Source: CAWDMC01 sp963803295
GTDB lineage: Bacteria; Acidobacteriota; Terriglobia; UBA7540
NCBI GenBank assembly: GCA_963803295.1
Contig: CAWDMC010000023.1
Location: 558,001 to 622,000, forward strand
Length of the DNA: 64,000 nt
Direction of reading: 5' to 3'
Shown: positions 25,486 to 35,533 of the stretch, one piece after another
How the letters are laid out: each line of letters opens with the position of its first letter
Numbering within the stretch: position 1 is the stretch's first letter
Notes under the pieces: generated by a model
Databases searched by the model: none
Told to the model about the DNA's origin: nothing
What the model saw: only the letters and a program-made list of their open reading frames with translations
Translations under genes and position numbers: made by a program

Positions 25486-26601
25486 GTGCTTAGTTGCGCA
25501 GATTAACGATAGTATTACGGAGCTGCGAGCCTTTGACCTCGCGCTTCCGCCACTTGAACGGTTTGGCATTTTGCGTATAGGCCGCGATGAACGCTTCGAT
25601 AGCCTGACGGAGTTCGGCCGTGCTCTGCGTGCTCAGGCCACGCAAGGCCTTACGCGATAAAATGCCGAACCAGATTTCCACCTGATTCAACCAACTGGCC
25701 GAGGTGGGAGTGAAATGGAAATGAACGTTGGGATGAGCGGCCAACCAGGCGTCACACTTTTTGTGCGTGCCGTAGTTGTCCAGGATCACGTGCAACTCCT
25801 GTGCGGGCGCGGTCTCAGCGACCACCTGATCCATAAACTGCAAAAACTGCTCCCGCCGTTTGAGTTCACTGAAGGCCGTCTGCACTTGTCCGGTCGCCAC
25901 CTGCAAGGCCGCAAAAAGATTCAGCGTGCCATGGCGCTTGTAAGTGCTCTTGTAAGCGCGCACGATCTTTCCGCTGTCGGTCTCAACATAGCCGGTCTTA
26001 CGTTCCAAAGCCTGAATGCTGGGTTTTTCATCGACACAAATCACCAGCGCCTTCTCCGGCGGGTCGAGATACAAACCCACGATATCGGCCGCCTTGGCCG
26101 CGAACGCCTTGTCCGTGCTGACGCACCAGGAGCGTTGCCGCTGCAAGCAGATCCCCTGCTGGCGCAGAACCCGCCACACCGCATGCACCGAACCCTGCAG
26201 CGCCGCCGCCACCGCCGGACCGTCCCAAGTCGCCTGTCCCGAGGGCGGAGGTTGTTCCAACAAGGCCAAAACGCGCTTGCGAAAGTCCTCGCCATAAACC
26301 CGTCGAGCCCCAGGTCGCTTCGCATCCTGCAACCCGGCCAAGCCGCCTTGCACAAAACGTTGCCGCCACTTGATCACGGTATTAGGGCGAGTATGGCAAG
26401 CACGAGCAACCTCTTTCACCCGCTGGCCTGCCAAACAGCCCAGGATGATCCGGGCTCGTTCCACCATCTGCCGAGACTCGGTGCGACTCCCGGCCAACAG
26501 TTCCAGCTCTTGTCGATCTTGCGGACCACAACTAATTGCGGGCGCATTCCTAGCCATGCCCAACACGATACAATATATCGTGTATTATTGCAACTAAGCA
26601 C
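25486..26601 (-). mobile_element. IS630-family insertion sequence
   Basis: A 1116-bp element with perfect 12-bp terminal inverted repeats GTGCTTAGTTGC (25486-25497) and GCAACTAAGCAC (26590-26601), flanked on both sides by TA (25484-25485, 26602-26603), the usual IS630/Tc1 target duplication. It has inserted into a gene of the RHS locus. The ends are intact and the transposase is full length, so insertion looks recent. Confidence 0.92.
25490..26566 (-). CDS. IS630-family DDE transposase
   Basis: A 358-residue transposase. The N-terminal helix-turn-helix region (ARIILGCLAGQRVKEVARA, PNTVIKWRQRFVQGGLAGL) binds the ends; the catalytic triad is seen in ICVDEKPSIQ, VILDNYGTHK and WLNQVEIWFGIL. The single frame is complete, and the stop lies inside the terminal inverted repeat. 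It likely starts at the second or third Met (MARNAPAISC), since the first few residues lie close to the end. Confidence 0.93.
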   Translation of the reverse strand: MLGMARNAPAISCGPQDRQELELLAGSRTESRQMVERARIILGCLAGQRVKEVARACHTRPNTVIKWRQRFVQGGLAGLQDAKRPGARRVYGEDFRKRVLALLEQPPPSGQATWDGPAVAAALQGSVHAVWRVLRQQGICLQRQRSWCVSTDKAFAAKAADIVGLYLDPPEKALVICVDEKPSIQALERKTGYVETDSGKIVRAYKSTYKRHGTLNLFAALQVATGQVQTAFSELKRREQFLQFMDQVVAETAPAQELHVILDNYGTHKKCDAWLAAHPNVHFHFTPTSASWLNQVEIWFGILSRKALRGLSTQSTAELRQAIEAFIAAYTQNAKPFKWRKREVKGSQLRNTIVNLRN

Positions 26602-26841
26602 TAGCACCATACCTACGGGAACAAGGATAAGTACGGCGGCCAGTAGTTGGGCATTGCCGTGAAGCCCGGCCCAGTGGGGTATGAACAAGGCCAGGGGAAC
26701 GCAAATCAGATAGAGAGCGATGATCTCGAACCCGGTAGGTTCAGACCATTGCAACAGCTCCTTACATCCTGGGCAGGGGAACTTACCTTGTGAAAGCTCG
26801 CCACGCTTGAATTGTCGACCGCACACAGGACACCTTGCCAT
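26602..26841 (-). pseudogene. Zinc-ribbon two-helix membrane protein, 5' part (split by IS630); candidate RHS immunity gene
   Basis: The ATG at 26841 gives MARCPVCGRQFKRGELSQG then FPCPGCKELLQW: a four-Cys zinc ribbon (CPVC...CPGC), then two hydrophobic segments (FEIIALYLICVPLALFIP and LLAAVLILVPVGMVL). The IS630 element interrupts it at codon 79 or so; the remainder is at 25358-25485. It lies 44 bases downstream of the RHS gene's stop, the immunity position. In the present sequence the frame reads through the IS end and would give a chimeric 141-residue product. Confidence 0.75.
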
Positions 26842-26884
26842 GCCTTGTCCTCCCGGAGCTCACATGTTGTTCGAGGATGTGCCA

Positions 26885-29800
26885 CTACTGTCCCAGTACC
26901 ACCTTATTGAACTCTATCCACCACATCCTCCCCCAGCGTCCCCACAGTGCGCCGGCACCAGGGGTCGCACCTCGTGTCAAATAGCCGTTTAGTAACTGCA
27001 GGAGCCACAAGGTTTCGGCGGGATGATTCGCTGCGAGGACCTGCACGTCATAAGCCGAGCCAGGCAAAATAGCTAAGCCAGCTGACCCGCCGTACCATAC
27101 GACGGGCATCAGTGGACTTGCTACCGGTCCTGCGTTCCTGCCAGCGTGCTGCAAGACTAGCCGGTCCAGCGGCAGGTTGAGGAACTCGTCGACATAGATG
27201 CTGATTCTGAAGGGGACCCCGTATCCTGGCGAGGTCAACTTCACGTCAGGAGTGAACGAGTTCGCCGGGTCGACTCCGGGAACACACCTCCCGAAGTCAC
27301 ACGGCAGACTGAACCCGCCACCGCCGCCGAACGGCGGCACGGCTTCACTCCAGATGCCGCCACCGCCGCCCATTCCGCTGATACCCACGCTGGAACCACC
27401 ACCCAAGATCGGCGTCCCGTCGGATCGCAATCCTGGCAGTTGGCCGCATTCAGCTTCGGCGTCGCCGAAACTGGCGCTTGAGCACGGATCGCAGGGGTTG
27501 ACGTTCGCGCCGGAGTAGGGACCGGCGGGATAACCCATGGTGCCAGCCTTCGCGCCGCAGGGATCCCAGCCCGGCTCCGGCCATGACAACAGCCCCGACG
27601 GATCGATCAGAGTCGTAGGATTATTGAGTGCATAGGCGTAGCGGTTCAGGGACTGTGGATTCGCGAAGTCCACCGCCGCCAGCCCTGCCGGGTCGGGCGA
27701 GAGCCAGCGGCCCCAGGCGGGGTGGTACTCGCGCATGAGGAAATCATACAGCGGATAAGGACCCGACCCCACCACGTCCTGATTTTGTCCGGTGAAGTTG
27801 CGGTCGGTGGTTCCCGCCTCCGCGTAATTCTCACCGTAAGGCGCGTAGGCCCCGGCGTAATAGACCGTTCGGGAGGGCCTGGAGGCCAGGCGCGAACTCC
27901 CCAACCAATCCGAATGGCGATAGTAGGCTAGCCCGTCGGAATTGTACACCGCCGACGTCCCGGCCGGCAAAGGCACAAAAGCTTTGACCAAGTTCTGGCC
28001 ATTCATTAGCGCCAGCTTGGCGCCGCTTGGGCCATACACGATCTGAGTGTAGTTCGCACCATTCTGAATTTCTACGGCGCGGTCTTGGGCGTCGTAAGTC
28101 ACGCTTGACGAGCCCACCGTGGTCGCATCCCCCTTCCAGTCGAAGGCGTAGCTCTGCCAGCCGTCGCCGGTTAGGTTGCCGTTTGCGTCGTAGGTCGGAG
28201 TGACGCTACCCAATTGGCTCACCCGGTTGGTGGAAAGATTGTACGTCGGCTGGAAGCTGAGGGTCCCCGCCTTCTTGAGGTTGCCAAAGGCATCGAAGCT
28301 GAAGGTCTGGCTAAGCGGGGAGCCGCAGTTGGCGCTGGCGAGGCGGGCCAGGTCGTCGTAGCCGTAGCTGCAGTTCTGGTTGTCACTGGAGCTGAAGGTG
28401 TCCGTGATGGCCAAGCTGCGCAGGCTCCCGTTGGGATTCCAGTTCAGCGTCCCGCTCTGAACCGCAGACCCGTTCACTGAGGAACTGTAGCTGGTCATCC
28501 GGCCTGTATTGGGGTTATACCCAAACGAATGCGAGTCGGCGGACCCAAACGTCACACCCGTCGGTTCACTGAAAGAGTTGTAGCTGGTGCCCGTCACCGG
28601 GTTCTGCCCGCTTGTGGCGCTCACGGTGGAAACACGCCCTTCCCCATCCGGCACGTAGGTGATCGTAGGCAGGCCGATGCCCGAAAGGGTATGCGGCAGG
28701 CCGCTGGCCCAGTAGCCTGCGCTGACGTGATAGTACCCCCCGGAGTTGGGCGTGGATTGGTAGACGTCCGTAATCTCTCCGCGCGGAGAATAGCTGAACC
28801 ATTCGTCAGTGACCAGGCCACTGTGCCCGTTACAGGTATTATTGGTATACGTCTCAACCAGCCTTCCCTGGGTGTTCTGAACGGTCACTCCGGGCGGGGG
28901 GGGTCTGGCATCATACACAAAGCCTGTGCAGTTCGTAGATGTGTTGGCGGCGAATCCCGCAAGGCGGTGCAAACTGTCATATCCATAATTGATTATGGTT
29001 CCAGCGTTATCTTTCTTTTCGCATAGGTCACCAGGCGTGGTCCATGTGTAGTCCGGACACGTGTCCCAAAAGTACCGGACGAGGCCATTCTCAGGATTGC
29101 TTTCAGAAGTCAAACGCCCCAAGCCGTCGTAGGCATGCGTCCGCGTCTGCACTGTCCCGGACTGCGCGTTTTGCGTGACACTAAGGACCTCGTTGAGCAC
29201 GTTATAAGTATACTTGGTCCAATAGCCGTTTCTCGCCGTCGTTTGGGCACAATTACCGCTCCCGGTAAGTGGACTCCCGGAATGAACGATTTCGCAGACC
29301 GAGGTCAGCCTCCCCAAGGCGTCGTACTGCAGTTGGCGGTCCTTGGAGTACTCCCCCGCCGGGGCATTCACGCTCACGTAAACATCGTTCTTGGAGTAAG
29401 AATAGCTGGTTGTGCCACCTCCACCGTCGGTAACTGTCAGCGGCCGTCCCAAGGCATCGTAGGTGGTGGTACTGGCGTAGGTGGACCCACCGTATAGTCC
29501 GCCGGCCGAGGCACTATAGGGCAGTGAGACTCTCCATACTCGCCCTACCGAGTCATAGTCGGTCTCCACCGAATCGTAGCTGCTGGAGGCCTGGCTTTGA
29601 GCCCGCTGGCTTACATGAGGCCGGCCCAGACCGTCGACCGTTGTGCGATTGTCGACGGTCGAGGTGCTACCGTTGAAGTTCAACTTGCTCTCGGCATAGG
29701 TGGTCCCGTAGCTGAAGGTGGTCGTCGCCGGAAACGGGTCAACCACAGAGGTGGGCCGCCAGTAGTTGGCGTCATTGTAGTTCGTAGTGGTGCTGCCGTT

Positions 29801-31509
29801 CGGGTCCGTGGTGGAAGTCACAACGCCCCCGTTGCAGTTCCATGCCATGGACGTGGCAAGGCTGGCAATTGGAGGCGTGACGCCCGTCAGCAAAGAATTC
29901 GGGCAGTTGCTGCTGTTATAGGTGTAGGTCGTTGTCTGATTATTAACGCCGGTGGCCTGGTAGATGTTCCCGGTATCGTAGTAGCTGAACGTGCTGCTAA
30001 GCGAGGCGCTTCCCGCAACCCACTGGCTGACCGTGGTGGGGTTGCCGCGCGAGCCAGAGACCCCGACGTGCTGCGGTGTGCCGCTGGTCGACTGCAGACC
30101 GGGCCCGTCGTAGGTATAGGTTGTTTTCGCTGCGACCGTGCCGCTGCTGTTGCACTCACTATCCGTACCACCGGCCGTGCAGACCACCACTTTCGAGACA
30201 CCGTCGTGGATATTACCCAGCGAGGCGTACGAGGTTACGGTCTTGCGAACCAGCGTGGGGCCATAGTTATATTCATCAATCACGGTCGGCATCCCGTAGG
30301 AATTGTAATATTCGTCCCGCTTGGCGGAGGAGAGCCCGTTGGGGGTGGTGAGAATCGTGCGTCGTGTGATAGGCATGCCACCGTGGTGTCGGTGCAGGGG
30401 GAGGCGGCACCGTTATAGCAGGTATCTACGGTCGCGAGGATGTTTCCGCCAGATTCTAAACCTTGGTAAGCTATGCGCTCCGTCTCGTAGACCTTCTGGA
30501 AATGAATCACCGTGTCGTTGTTGTCGGGCGTTTTCAGCGTCGTCTTCCAATGAGAGCCTGAGACCTGCGACCGGGTGTAAGTCCATACTCCGCCTGGGGA
30601 CACGGTACGAGTTAAGCCTGCCGTGCTGCCATCCGCGCAGTTGATTCCGTTGTTAGTGCCCGTATATTGGTAGGTGATCGATCCACCGGTGGGCAGCGTG
30701 ATGGAAGCGATTCGTCCAGTTTTCGCGCCGGCGTGTATTGGATTTACCGTCGCCTCATACGTGATCGCGTAGGACCCATTGCTGCCGGGCAGCGTGATGC
30801 TGGATACCAGATAGCCTTGCTGCTGCTGGCTGCGTCCATAGTCCGTTATGCCCGAGCAGCCGAAATTCGTTTCAATGGTATAGAGCGAGTAATTCATGGT
30901 CAACGAGGAAGAGCCTCCGGCCGGGTTCGTGTAGGTGAAGGTGGTGGGGCTGGGGGATGCGCCAGTGACGGTCACGGCGGCGGCGCTGGCACTCAACGTA
31001 TCGTAGAAGTGGATGCCGTCTGTATTCATCCGGTTGCCGTTTCGGTCGGTGATCGAGCCGCTGCCCGAAGGGGCCTGACCGCTGGCCACCACCGGTGAAA
31101 CGATGTTGGCGCCGGAGCGTGAGTATAGGGCCACCGATGTCAGCGAAGCGTTCACCGATAAGTTGTACCCGGAATCGTCTATCGCGATTCCGGAAGCGGT
31201 GAGGGGATAACTATCAATCCCACAGCGGGGAGAGCCAACAGCTGAGAAGTTAGAGACGGCGAGATTATTGCCGAAGGCGTGCGAGCCTCCCTGTCCGTCG
31301 TAGTAGACCCAATTCGTGTAATCATTCCAGTAGTACCAGGTGTTCCACCAGCAACTATACTGGGTCAGGGTGTAGGAGACGAAGCCGGTTTGCGCCTCGG
31401 TAATGCCGGTAAATCCCCAGTTGAAGTCATGCGTCCAGACCTGCGATCCGCCCGACGATACCGGATACCAGATCAGGCTGTTGTAGCCGATGGCATAGCT
31501 GAATGCCGA
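26885..31509 (-). pseudogene. RHS-repeat protein, 5'-truncated and with one frameshift
   Basis: A YD-repeat protein of the RHS polymorphic-toxin type. The frame is open from 31509 with no start codon (FSYAIGYNSLIWYP), so the N-terminal secretion region is missing. It continues through 30375, where the frame changes (DTCYNGAASPCTDTT to LPITRRTILTTPNGL; one base appears lost), then runs 1163 codons with many YD repeats (YDALGRL, YDSLHRLAGF, YDANGNL). The core ends REYHPAWGRWLSPDPAGL, NPQSLNRYAYALNNPTT, DPSGL. The tip has a Gly-rich linker, PCDFGRC and a 110-residue variable end. The C-terminal domain is of no family known to me. The candidate immunity gene follows 44 bases downstream. Confidence 0.88.
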
Positions 31510-31574
31510 TCACACGCGACGGCAAGGGAAGAAGGGCAGAGCCGGGCAACGGCTTCCGATCGAGCCCCCATAGG

Positions 31575-31626
31575 GTGCGGAAAAACTGCGGAAAAACTGC
31601 GGGATTCGTGCGGGATTTTGCAGGAT
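31575..31626 (+). repeat. 52-base GCGG-periodic dispersed repeat, copy B
   Basis: GTGCGGAAAAAC, TGCGGAAAAAC, TGCGGGATTCG, TGCGGGATTTTGC. Same order and spacing as copies at 12739-12790 and 52588-52640. It lies 65 bases from where the RHS gene is truncated. Confidence 0.85.
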
Positions 31627-31667
31627 GGTGGGCCGGCTTGGGCTCCTATTAAAGATTACACAATATA

Positions 31668-31737
31668 GCGACAACTGCTTCTGTAGCGGCGCTGTCCCGA
31701 GCGCCGAAAGACGCCGGTGGGGACACCGGCGCTACAA
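31668..31737. repeat. REP-like hairpin element, copy 3 (paired)
   Basis: TATAGCGACAAC then a pair of hairpins enclosed by TGTAGCG...CGCTACA: GGCGCTGTCCCGAGCGCC and CGCCGGTGGGGACACCGGCG. It is a doubled, inverted form of the copies at 12645 and 19252. Confidence 0.85.
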
Positions 31738-32753
31738 GCCATGGTCGTCGCTTTATTTTGTAATGCTCATTAGGGCTCGATGAGCGCGGAACCTGGTTGC
31801 CCTGAGCCGAAGGCTATCTCCCAGGTCGGGAGAATGCCGGGGCAACTGCTGGCGCGCGCAGAGGCTCCGCAGGCGGTGGGCAAAGTGCAAAACCGGACCC
31901 ACGATGTCGTTGAAAAGACAGCCCCCAAAATTTCGGCGGGCACCGGCTTGTGGAGCGTCCACGATATCTCAGCAAGGCGTGCGGCCGTCGCACGCGTAGA
32001 CAGCATGGTTTTGTCCGTGGGATGTATGGACCGATGACCTGGCGTGCCGTTCTCCCAGGATTGCCGATGGGGACAGCGGCGTTGCGGCACAAAATTAGAC
32101 GAATATTAGTTGACAGCCAATAACGCCGGCAGTAGAGTTATAGAGGCTATCCGTAGCCTACACAGAGGCTCGTTAACTAGCTGGACTAGCGCACGCCTGT
32201 CATCAGGTGTGCGGCCTTGTTCTTTGACAATTTGCGCGCACCGGCGGGCGGTCAGTGGCGAAAGCGATTGCGGCGGCGCATTACCTTGCGTCCCTTCCCG
32301 AGGGCAGCCGGGCACGCCTCGTGCGCCGGGGAATCCTGTGGTGCGCCGGTACGGCCCCACGCTGCGATTTCACATTCATACCTCCGGACTCGGTTTTCTC
32401 TACAAACTGAAATCACCATGAGATGTTATAAGGGGCCTGCCAGGATGCTTCCTCTCTTTATCGAATACAACCAGGGCGGCGGCACAATCCGAAATTGAAG
32501 CTTGGAATTGTGAACGCGGCCAGTCGATCTTTTCTCTTGCTGGGTTAGTTCTGTCCGTAGAGCGAACGCCACCCTAGCTCTGCGCTGTGCGCAAGACCCC
32601 AAGGCGCGCTGCGATTCCCGTTTGGGAACTGCCTGTGCTACAATGGCCGATTAGGCATTTGCGCTGTTGCTTGTTAAGGTGGAGTCGCCCCTTGTTCTCC
32701 AGTAAGTGGAGCAATCAAGGTGCCAGTCACTACTCGCTTGGCCAACCATAACC
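31738..32753. other. About 1 kb without a supported gene
   Basis: Several overlapping open frames on both strands between 31753 and 32500 have no family resemblance, biased composition or ribosome-binding site. A TTGACA at 32110-32115 has no good -10 partner. The right end should hold the trpS promoter; a GGTGGAG near 32679 is too far to serve as its ribosome-binding site. Confidence 0.45.
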
Positions 32754-33809
32754 ATGACAGTTCAACCGAACGAGCATCAACCTAGCGATTCCGGTCTACA
32801 GCTTCAGCCCACCGGCAAGCGGGAGGCCAAGTCACGGATCCTTAGCGGCATGCGTCCCACAGGCAAGCTGCACCTGGGTAATTTGGTCGGCGCCCTCTCG
32901 AATTGGGTCCGTTTGCAGGAGGATAACCAGAGCTTCCATTTTGTGGCTGACTGGCACATGCTCACGACCGAGTATCCCAATACGGCGGATCTGCAGACGA
33001 ACATCCGCGAGATGGTAACCGATTGGCTGGCGGCAGGACTCGATCCGAGCAAGGTGACTTTCTTCCAGCAATCGCGCATCCTGGAGCATGCCGAGCTGCA
33101 CTTGATCTTCTCCATGATTACGCCGCTGGGCTGGCTCGAGCGCGTGCCCACCTATAAGGAGCAACTCGAAAACATTAAGGATCGCGACATTCATACTTAC
33201 GGCTTTTTGGGTTACCCTCTGCTTCAAGCAGCGGACATCCTGATGTACAAGCCGAAGTACGTTCCGGTGGGCGACGATCAGGTGCCCCACGTAGAATTGA
33301 CGCGCGAAGTGGCGCGCCGCTTTAATGGCCTCTACAGTCCAGTGTTCCCGGAGCCGGATGCGCTCCTTACGCCGACCCCACGGCTGCTGGGTACCGACGG
33401 TCGCAAGATGTCGAAAAGCTACAACAACGCCATCTATCTTTCCGATCCGCCCAAGGTGGTAGACGAAAAGGTCCGCGGCATGATGACGGATCCGGCTCGC
33501 AAGCGACGCTACGATCCGGGAGATCCTGACATATGCCCGGTCTTCCACATCCACAAGCTGTTTTCGCCGCCTGAGGTTATTGCGCGCGTTGATCGCGAAT
33601 GCCGCACGGCAGAAATCGGTTGTGTAGAATGCAAGAAGCTTATGGCCGGTCATCTGAATGCGGCGCTCAAGCCGATCCAGGAGCGCCGCCAGCCGTACGA
33701 AGAGCAGCCAGAATTGGTGTGGAAGGTGCTGGAAGAAGGAACAGCAACGGCTCAGCAATTTGCCAGCGAAACGATGAAAGAGGTGCGCCGGGCAGTGAAT
33801 CTGATCTGA
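32754..33809 (+). CDS. trpS: Tryptophanyl-tRNA synthetase
   Basis: A class I aminoacyl-tRNA synthetase of 351 residues from the ATG at 32754, which charges tRNA-Trp. The HIGH-like signature is PTGKLHLGNLVGA and the KMSKS loop is GRKMSKS; FHFVADWHMLTT and LGYPLLQAADILMYKP are family blocks. A GTG at 32706 in frame would add 16 residues of no homology; neither start has a clear ribosome-binding site. It heads a run of same-strand genes (uma2, scpA, scpB, rluB, hisC) with short gaps, probably cotranscribed at least in part. Confidence 0.95.
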   Translation: MTVQPNEHQPSDSGLQLQPTGKREAKSRILSGMRPTGKLHLGNLVGALSNWVRLQEDNQSFHFVADWHMLTTEYPNTADLQTNIREMVTDWLAAGLDPSKVTFFQQSRILEHAELHLIFSMITPLGWLERVPTYKEQLENIKDRDIHTYGFLGYPLLQAADILMYKPKYVPVGDDQVPHVELTREVARRFNGLYSPVFPEPDALLTPTPRLLGTDGRKMSKSYNNAIYLSDPPKVVDEKVRGMMTDPARKRRYDPGDPDICPVFHIHKLFSPPEVIARVDRECRTAEIGCVECKKLMAGHLNAALKPIQERRQPYEEQPELVWKVLEEGTATAQQFASETMKEVRRAVNLI

Positions 33810-33848
33810 CTGGAGGCCGTTCGAACTCCGCCGGAGTATAATCGCAGT

Positions 33849-34391
33849 ATGCCATCAGCAACCGCACACCTGAGCTACGAGGATCTGCGGCAGATCCCAC
33901 CGGACCGCAACCGGTACGAACTGATCGAAGGGGAGTTGTTTGTGACCGCCGCACCTAACACCGAACACCAACGTAAGGTTGGGCGTCTTTACCGCCTTCT
34001 GGCTGAGTATGTTGACAAAAACGGGCTCGGCGAGGTCTTTGTGGCCCCGTTCGACGTTGTGCTCGACCCTGGTACGGTGCTTCAACCTGATATCGTTTTT
34101 GTCTCGAAGACACGAAGTTCGATTATCAAGGAGGCTGGTACTGGAGGGGCTCCCGACCTGGTGGTTGAAGTGCTATCGGACTCAACCCGGGTGGTTGACC
34201 GTTTTGTGAAGCGCGATCGCTACGCCGAGCACGGCGTTCCGGAGTATTGGCTGCTGGATCCCTTCGAGGTGCGCCTGGAAGTTCTTCGCCTTGAGGGTGG
34301 CAAGTACAAATTGGCCGGCGTTTTCGGGGGCGGAGACACTGTCGAGTCGCCCGCCTTTCCTGGACTGCGGCTGGCGATCTCGAGCCTGTAG
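33849..34391 (+). CDS. Uma2 family protein (PD-(D/E)XK fold), intact
   Basis: A 180-residue DUF820/Uma2 protein: LSYEDLRQIPPDRNRYELIEG, GELFVTAAPNTEHQ, LQPDIVFVSK, GGAPDLVVEVLSDST, YAEHGVPEYWLLDP. The acidic and Lys residues of the restriction-endonuclease-like fold (E in YELIEGE, D in QPDIVFV, E-x-L in VEVLS) are present. Function in bacteria is unclear; the family is expanded in cyanobacteria and Acidobacteriota. It lies between trpS and scpA on the same strand with 39- and 18-base gaps. A decayed relative is at 15541-16092. Confidence 0.9.
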   Translation: MPSATAHLSYEDLRQIPPDRNRYELIEGELFVTAAPNTEHQRKVGRLYRLLAEYVDKNGLGEVFVAPFDVVLDPGTVLQPDIVFVSKTRSSIIKEAGTGGAPDLVVEVLSDSTRVVDRFVKRDRYAEHGVPEYWLLDPFEVRLEVLRLEGGKYKLAGVFGGGDTVESPAFPGLRLAISSL

Positions 34392-34409
34392 GCAAGCCTG
34401 GAATACCTC

Positions 34410-35378
34410 ATGGATGAATTCGAGCCGACTTCAGAACCCGAGCAACCGGCGAGCACGGAGGGTGTGCCCGCCAAGCGGCGTATCTCAACGAAGGCCGCGC
34501 CCCCGCCGGTAAAGCTCGAGGCTTACGAGGGACCGCTCGATCTGCTGCTGGACCTGATCCGGAAGCAGCAGATCAATATCTATGACATTCCGATCGCACG
34601 AATTACCCAGCAGTACCTCGATTACCTGCATCTGCTCGAACAAATGAACATCGATGTTGCCGGCGAGTTCATCCTGATGGCGGCGACCTTGATTCACATC
34701 AAGTCGAGGATGCTACTGCCGGCGGATCCCGACGCACCGCCTGAAGAGCAGCAGGATCCGCGCCAGGAACTGGTCGAACGCCTTCTCGAGCACGAGCAAT
34801 TCAAGAAGGCTGCGGAAATGTTGCAGTCAAAGCGAGTGGTCGAGGAAGCGACTTGGTCGCAGCCGGGTATTGGGGAGTTTGTTGACGCCGAAGACGAGCC
34901 GGGTCTTGCCGTTTCGGTGTTCGACCTGGTCTCAGTGTTTCAGGAGATTCTGGAGCGTGCGAAGAAGCGGCCGCAGATCCAGTTTGAACGCGAAGGCGTG
35001 ACCGTTAAGGAAATGATTGAGCACGTCAAGCAGGTGCTCGCTTCGAGCACTAGGGCGGTGCGTCTGGACGTGCTCATGACGGGCTATGTTAGCCGGCAGG
35101 CGCTCGTCGCCTTACTCCTGGCTCTGCTGGAAATGACGCGATTGCACGCGGTCATCCTAAGGCAGAAAAATCTGTTTGACCCCGTCACCATCCACAAGAG
35201 CAAGCGCTTCGAGGAGATCATGTCGAACGCCAATCTGAGCTTGGTGGAGGCGGACTGGGAGGCCGTGGAGGCCGAGGTCCGGCACGCTGAGTCAATGGAT
35301 CGTGAAGCACCGGGAGAATCGACATTGGCAGCAGGGATTTCTCACATTCCAGGCACCGAGCCGGGGGCGAAGGGATAG
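34410..35378 (+). CDS. scpA: Segregation and condensation protein A
   Basis: A 322-residue kleisin of the SMC-ScpAB condensin complex, which bridges the SMC heads and organises the chromosome. After a 30-residue charged tail it reads LEAYEGPLDLLLDLIRKQ, NIYDIPIARITQQYLDYL and GEFILMAATLIHIKSRMLLP, the ScpA N-terminal domain, followed by the linker and a C-terminal winged helix (VTIHKSKRFEEIM). scpB follows, as in most bacteria. The last 40 residues are an acidic tail beyond the usual end. Confidence 0.93.
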   Translation: MDEFEPTSEPEQPASTEGVPAKRRISTKAAPPPVKLEAYEGPLDLLLDLIRKQQINIYDIPIARITQQYLDYLHLLEQMNIDVAGEFILMAATLIHIKSRMLLPADPDAPPEEQQDPRQELVERLLEHEQFKKAAEMLQSKRVVEEATWSQPGIGEFVDAEDEPGLAVSVFDLVSVFQEILERAKKRPQIQFEREGVTVKEMIEHVKQVLASSTRAVRLDVLMTGYVSRQALVALLLALLEMTRLHAVILRQKNLFDPVTIHKSKRFEEIMSNANLSLVEADWEAVEAEVRHAESMDREAPGESTLAAGISHIPGTEPGAKG

Positions 35379-35533
35379 TTCTTCTCTCAAGGGCCTGTTT
35401 TGCTGTGCACAAAGGCAGACTCCGTGAAGCCTCTCTGGTGTTGAAGGGGACGGTAACAAGGGAGACTCTTCTTTTCGCGCCGAATGACGATCTGATTCGG
35501 CTCCGCAACGTTCAGAAACGATTTCGAAAGCTG

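Noticed and set aside
25715..26662. 315-codon plus-strand open frame
   Set aside because: Antisense to the IS630 transposase and crosses the IS boundary; no motif.
29597..30418. 273-codon plus-strand open frame
   Set aside because: It is antisense to the RHS gene, rich in Arg/Gly/Val without any motif, and is explained by the RHS codon bias.
31753..32500. Several overlapping open frames on both strands
   Set aside because: None has a ribosome-binding site or family resemblance, and they overlap each other in different frames.
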